Below, in pieces: positions 3,762 through 5,990 of a stretch of DNA of 5,990 bases (the first letter of the stretch is position 1; the number at the start of each line of letters is the position of its first letter). Made by a program: the position numbers and the translations under genes. Location of the stretch: NCBI GenBank assembly GCA_946183095.1, contig CAMHBE010000135.1, positions 1 through 5,990 on the forward strand, written 5' to 3'. The DNA is from an uncultured Clostridia bacterium (GTDB lineage Bacteria; Bacillota; Clostridia; Oscillospirales; Ruminococcaceae). The notes under the pieces are model-generated. The model ran no database searches and was not told where the DNA came from. It was given only the letters and a program-made list of their open reading frames with translations.

Positions 3762-5990
3762 ATGAACAATAACAGGATAGCCTTCAGAGATATACTGAAG
3801 AATCAGAGCAAAGGAAGACTTGCAGTTTCCGTTGTGATCATCTTTTTCATCACAGCGGTCATCGTGGCATATAACATACTGCTGATGAACTCGATAAGTG
3901 AGAACGTGATAAACAGGGGACAGGCGACTGCCGAACGCTCGGCGGACACCGTTGACGATTTTCTGTCGGACTGTACCAACTCTATATCCGTTGTAGAGTT
4001 CACGCTTGACAAGATGATAATGAGCGGCAGATCTCCGGAAGATATACTCGGTTTTCTTGTGGAGCAGGACAATTCTTTGGAGAACACGATAGGTCAGGAA
4101 ACTACAAAACTGTACGCCTTCATAGACGGTATGATATATGACGGCAAGGGCGAGATACGCGAACCCGATTATGTGATAGATGAACGCCCGTGGTACAGGA
4201 AAGCCATGTCAGACAAGGGCAGTTTCGTGCTCGTTGACCCGTATAAGGACGTGCATACCGGACATACGCTCATGACCATATCAAAGAGTATGTCAGACGG
4301 AAGGAGCGTTATAGCGCTCGATACGTCATTTGAGCGCATACAGAGCGTTCTCGAAAATGTCTCGGCTGATAATGGCAATATCACCGGTATCGTGCTCGAC
4401 AGCAATGCAACGGTCGTCGCACATTCCGATATCTCGGAGATAGGCAGAAAGTACAGCGAGGAATCCGGCAGCATAGGTTCGCTGCTTGCACAGCGGCTCG
4501 AACCGGGCGCCGAAAAATACTTTGACTTTGAATACGGCAATCACGGCTACACCGCATACATAGTTCCGATACAGGGCGGCTGGTACAGCGTGTCCGTTAT
4601 CGCGACCGCAGGGGAGTACATCCCGATAAGGATACTCTTTACGATAAGCGTCATAGCATCGGTGTTCACTATAGCCTCCATGGTCGTCATCATGATAAGA
4701 TCGGGCAGCCGTGAGATAGTTGCCGCAAGGCTCAATTTGCAGCTTTCGTCCGCTGCCGACATTTATATGTCACTGAGCGATATCGACCTCAAAAACCGGA
4801 CGATCATGCAGATAAAGGACGTCGATCCCGAATTTGTAAAGAATATCATCCCCGACCGCGAGAAGGATGTTCAGGAAACGTTCCGCACGCTGATGAAAAT
4901 GCTGCCGGAGAGCCCCACAAAGCAGGCAGCCATTGATTTTGTGGAACTCGATACGCTCGACGAGCGGCTTAAAGATGTGAACAATATCTTCGTGGAGTAT
5001 CTCAGCTTCAATGATATGTGGGTCAGAGGCAGGTTCGTCGTTTCTGTCCGTGACCCCGACGGCAGTATTTCCCATGTCCTTTGGATGCTTGAGGATATCG
5101 ACGAGGAGAAGCGCATCAGAGACAGCCTTGCCGAAAAGACCGAGAAGCTCACATCGCAGCTCTCGTCTGCGGCGGATATCTACATCTCGCTGTGTGACCT
5201 CGATGTACGCGACAATTCCGTTACTTCGATAAAGAATGCGAATCCCGCTATAGCAAAAGCAGTAAACGCCTGCGACCACAATATGCAGGAGATCTTCTTC
5301 AGCATCATGCGGGGTCTGCCCGAAAGCCCCACAAAGCAGGCGGCTATAGATTTCTGCGACCTTTCGGATATCGACGAAAAGCTTGCCGGTACCAACACGA
5401 TAACCGTTGAGTATCTGAGCTACGGCAATATCTGGGTAAGAGGCAGATACGTCGTTTCCGAGCGCGACAAGAACGGGAATATCACCCATGTTCTGTGGAT
5501 GCTCGAAAACATAGATGCCGAGAAGCGCGCCCGTGATCGTCTCTCCGCCGTCGCCGAGAAACTGCACAACCAGATGTCTTCCATTGCGAACATCTATATG
5601 TCGGCGTATGACTTCGACCTCACGAATGACACATTCAGCGAGGTAAGAGCCTCAAACCGTCAGGTCACGGGCATCATCGGCGAGAACCGCGAGAATGCAC
5701 AGCAGACGCTTTATATGGTCATGGATAAAATGACGGACGAGTCTGCGGCTGCCGCAGTCCGTGAATTCGTCGATCTCAGCACACTGAACGAACGTCTGAA
5801 AGGCACCAACACCATTACTATAGAATATCTCAGCAAAGACAAGATGTGGCGCAGAGGGCGTTTCATCGAGTCCGAGCGAAACGAGAACGGCAGACTTGAC
5901 CATGTTCTCTGGGTCGTCGAGGATATCGACCAGGAGAAGAAAGACCGCGAAAAGCTCATAAATATGTCGGAACGTGCAGTTGCCGCAAAT
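3762..5990 (+). CDS. Membrane sensor: dCache + three PAS-like domains, probable hybrid histidine kinase N-terminus, 3'-partial
   Basis: The frame is open for 743 residues with no stop before the window ends, so the output domain is missing. Order: short basic cytoplasmic tail; TM1 (about 20-42); extracellular double-Cache sensor (about 45-285) with the typical ERPWYRKA and DPYKD stretches; TM2 (about 291-312); then three tandem PAS-like modules beginning at residues 324, 463 and 601. Each ends in a conserved HVLWxxExID-EK strand and charged coiled linker, the usual connector to the next signalling domain. The Cache motif Y137-x4-R142-P-W144-Y145 with D163 and D187 fits amino-acid-binding dCache domains. 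The last visible residues, NMSERAVAAN, resemble the helix that precedes a HisKA domain in gut-clostridial hybrid kinases; histidine kinase output is therefore an inference, and a diguanylate cyclase is the main alternative. It has its own promoter and structured leader. Confidence 0.85.
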   Translation, partial: MNNNRIAFRDILKNQSKGRLAVSVVIIFFITAVIVAYNILLMNSISENVINRGQATAERSADTVDDFLSDCTNSISVVEFTLDKMIMSGRSPEDILGFLVEQDNSLENTIGQETTKLYAFIDGMIYDGKGEIREPDYVIDERPWYRKAMSDKGSFVLVDPYKDVHTGHTLMTISKSMSDGRSVIALDTSFERIQSVLENVSADNGNITGIVLDSNATVVAHSDISEIGRKYSEESGSIGSLLAQRLEPGAEKYFDFEYGNHGYTAYIVPIQGGWYSVSVIATAGEYIPIRILFTISVIASVFTIASMVVIMIRSGSREIVAARLNLQLSSAADIYMSLSDIDLKNRTIMQIKDVDPEFVKNIIPDREKDVQETFRTLMKMLPESPTKQAAIDFVELDTLDERLKDVNNIFVEYLSFNDMWVRGRFVVSVRDPDGSISHVLWMLEDIDEEKRIRDSLAEKTEKLTSQLSSAADIYISLCDLDVRDNSVTSIKNANPAIAKAVNACDHNMQEIFFSIMRGLPESPTKQAAIDFCDLSDIDEKLAGTNTITVEYLSYGNIWVRGRYVVSERDKNGNITHVLWMLENIDAEKRARDRLSAVAEKLHNQMSSIANIYMSAYDFDLTNDTFSEVRASNRQVTGIIGENRENAQQTLYMVMDKMTDESAAAAVREFVDLSTLNERLKGTNTITIEYLSKDKMWRRGRFIESERNENGRLDHVLWVVEDIDQEKKDREKLINMSERAVAAN
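4731..5975 (+). repeat. Three tandem PAS-like modules in the sensor gene (about 414-417 bp each)
   Basis: The units are 4731-5147 (139 residues), 5148-5561 (138) and 5562-5975 (138). Shared landmarks are an SSxADIYxSxxDxD start, a central aliphatic helix, a D-E/N-x-L motif, VEYLS or IEYLS, W-x-RGRF/Y, RD or RN-x-x-G and HVLW. By hand alignment units 1 and 2 are about half identical and share ESPTKQAAIDF exactly; unit 3 diverges there. At DNA level only short runs are identical (for example 17 bases at 4911 and 5325), so the duplication is old. The PAS-like fold is inferred from the strand pattern and position. Confidence 0.8.

Noticed and set aside
4770..5567. 265-residue minus-strand open frame
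   Set aside because: It lies antisense within the PAS-like repeats of the sensor. The long frame arises from codon bias in the repeats; there is no ribosome site or recognisable domain.
4731..5975. Recent DNA-level tandem duplication or assembly artefact
   Set aside because: The units share only short identical DNA runs with many synonymous and non-synonymous differences, so they are diverged domains and not an assembly repeat.

Overview
The window looks like chromosome of a fibre-degrading Gram-positive gut or rumen Clostridium-class bacterium, most likely Ruminococcus or a close relative. The case rests on moderate-to-high GC coding DNA with frequent ATA (Ile) and AGA/AGG codons, strong GGAGG-type ribosome sites, near-consensus sigma-A promoters, a multidomain GH3 glycosidase, and a sensor kinase architecture that I recognise from gut clostridia. 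The genus is an inference and no marker gene here proves it. I see no mobile element, CRISPR array, tRNA or rRNA.

Layout: (1) Positions 3-2723 (+) hold most of a GH3 beta-glycosidase that starts before the window. A three-repeat beta-trefoil (fascin-like) module is inserted in its second catalytic-side domain. (2) Positions 2723-2764 form a bidirectional hairpin terminator between converging genes. (3) Positions 2845-3438 (-) encode a small HAD-superfamily phosphatase. (4) Positions 3439-3761 are a divergent intergenic region with two near-perfect promoters facing away from each other, several inverted repeats, and a structured 5' leader on the rightward transcript. (5) From 3762 to the end of the window (+) runs a long open frame with no stop. 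It is the N-terminal part of a membrane sensor: a transmembrane helix, an extracellular double-Cache domain, a second transmembrane helix, three tandem PAS-like modules, and the start of a signalling linker that probably leads into a histidine kinase outside the window.

How the parts may relate: the glycosidase and the sensor are separately transcribed and separated by the convergent phosphatase, so no operon links them. The most specific functional clue is in the sensor. Its Cache domain carries a Tyr-x4-Arg-Pro-Trp-Tyr motif with downstream Asp residues matching the amino-acid-binding dCache signature. The phosphatase and sensor promoters diverge from a shared 314-bp control region, so co-regulation is possible but unproven. 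I found no convincing wholly new system. The best candidates for novelty are the trefoil-in-GH3 architecture, the Cache plus triplicated PAS-like sensor, and its unassigned structured leader.
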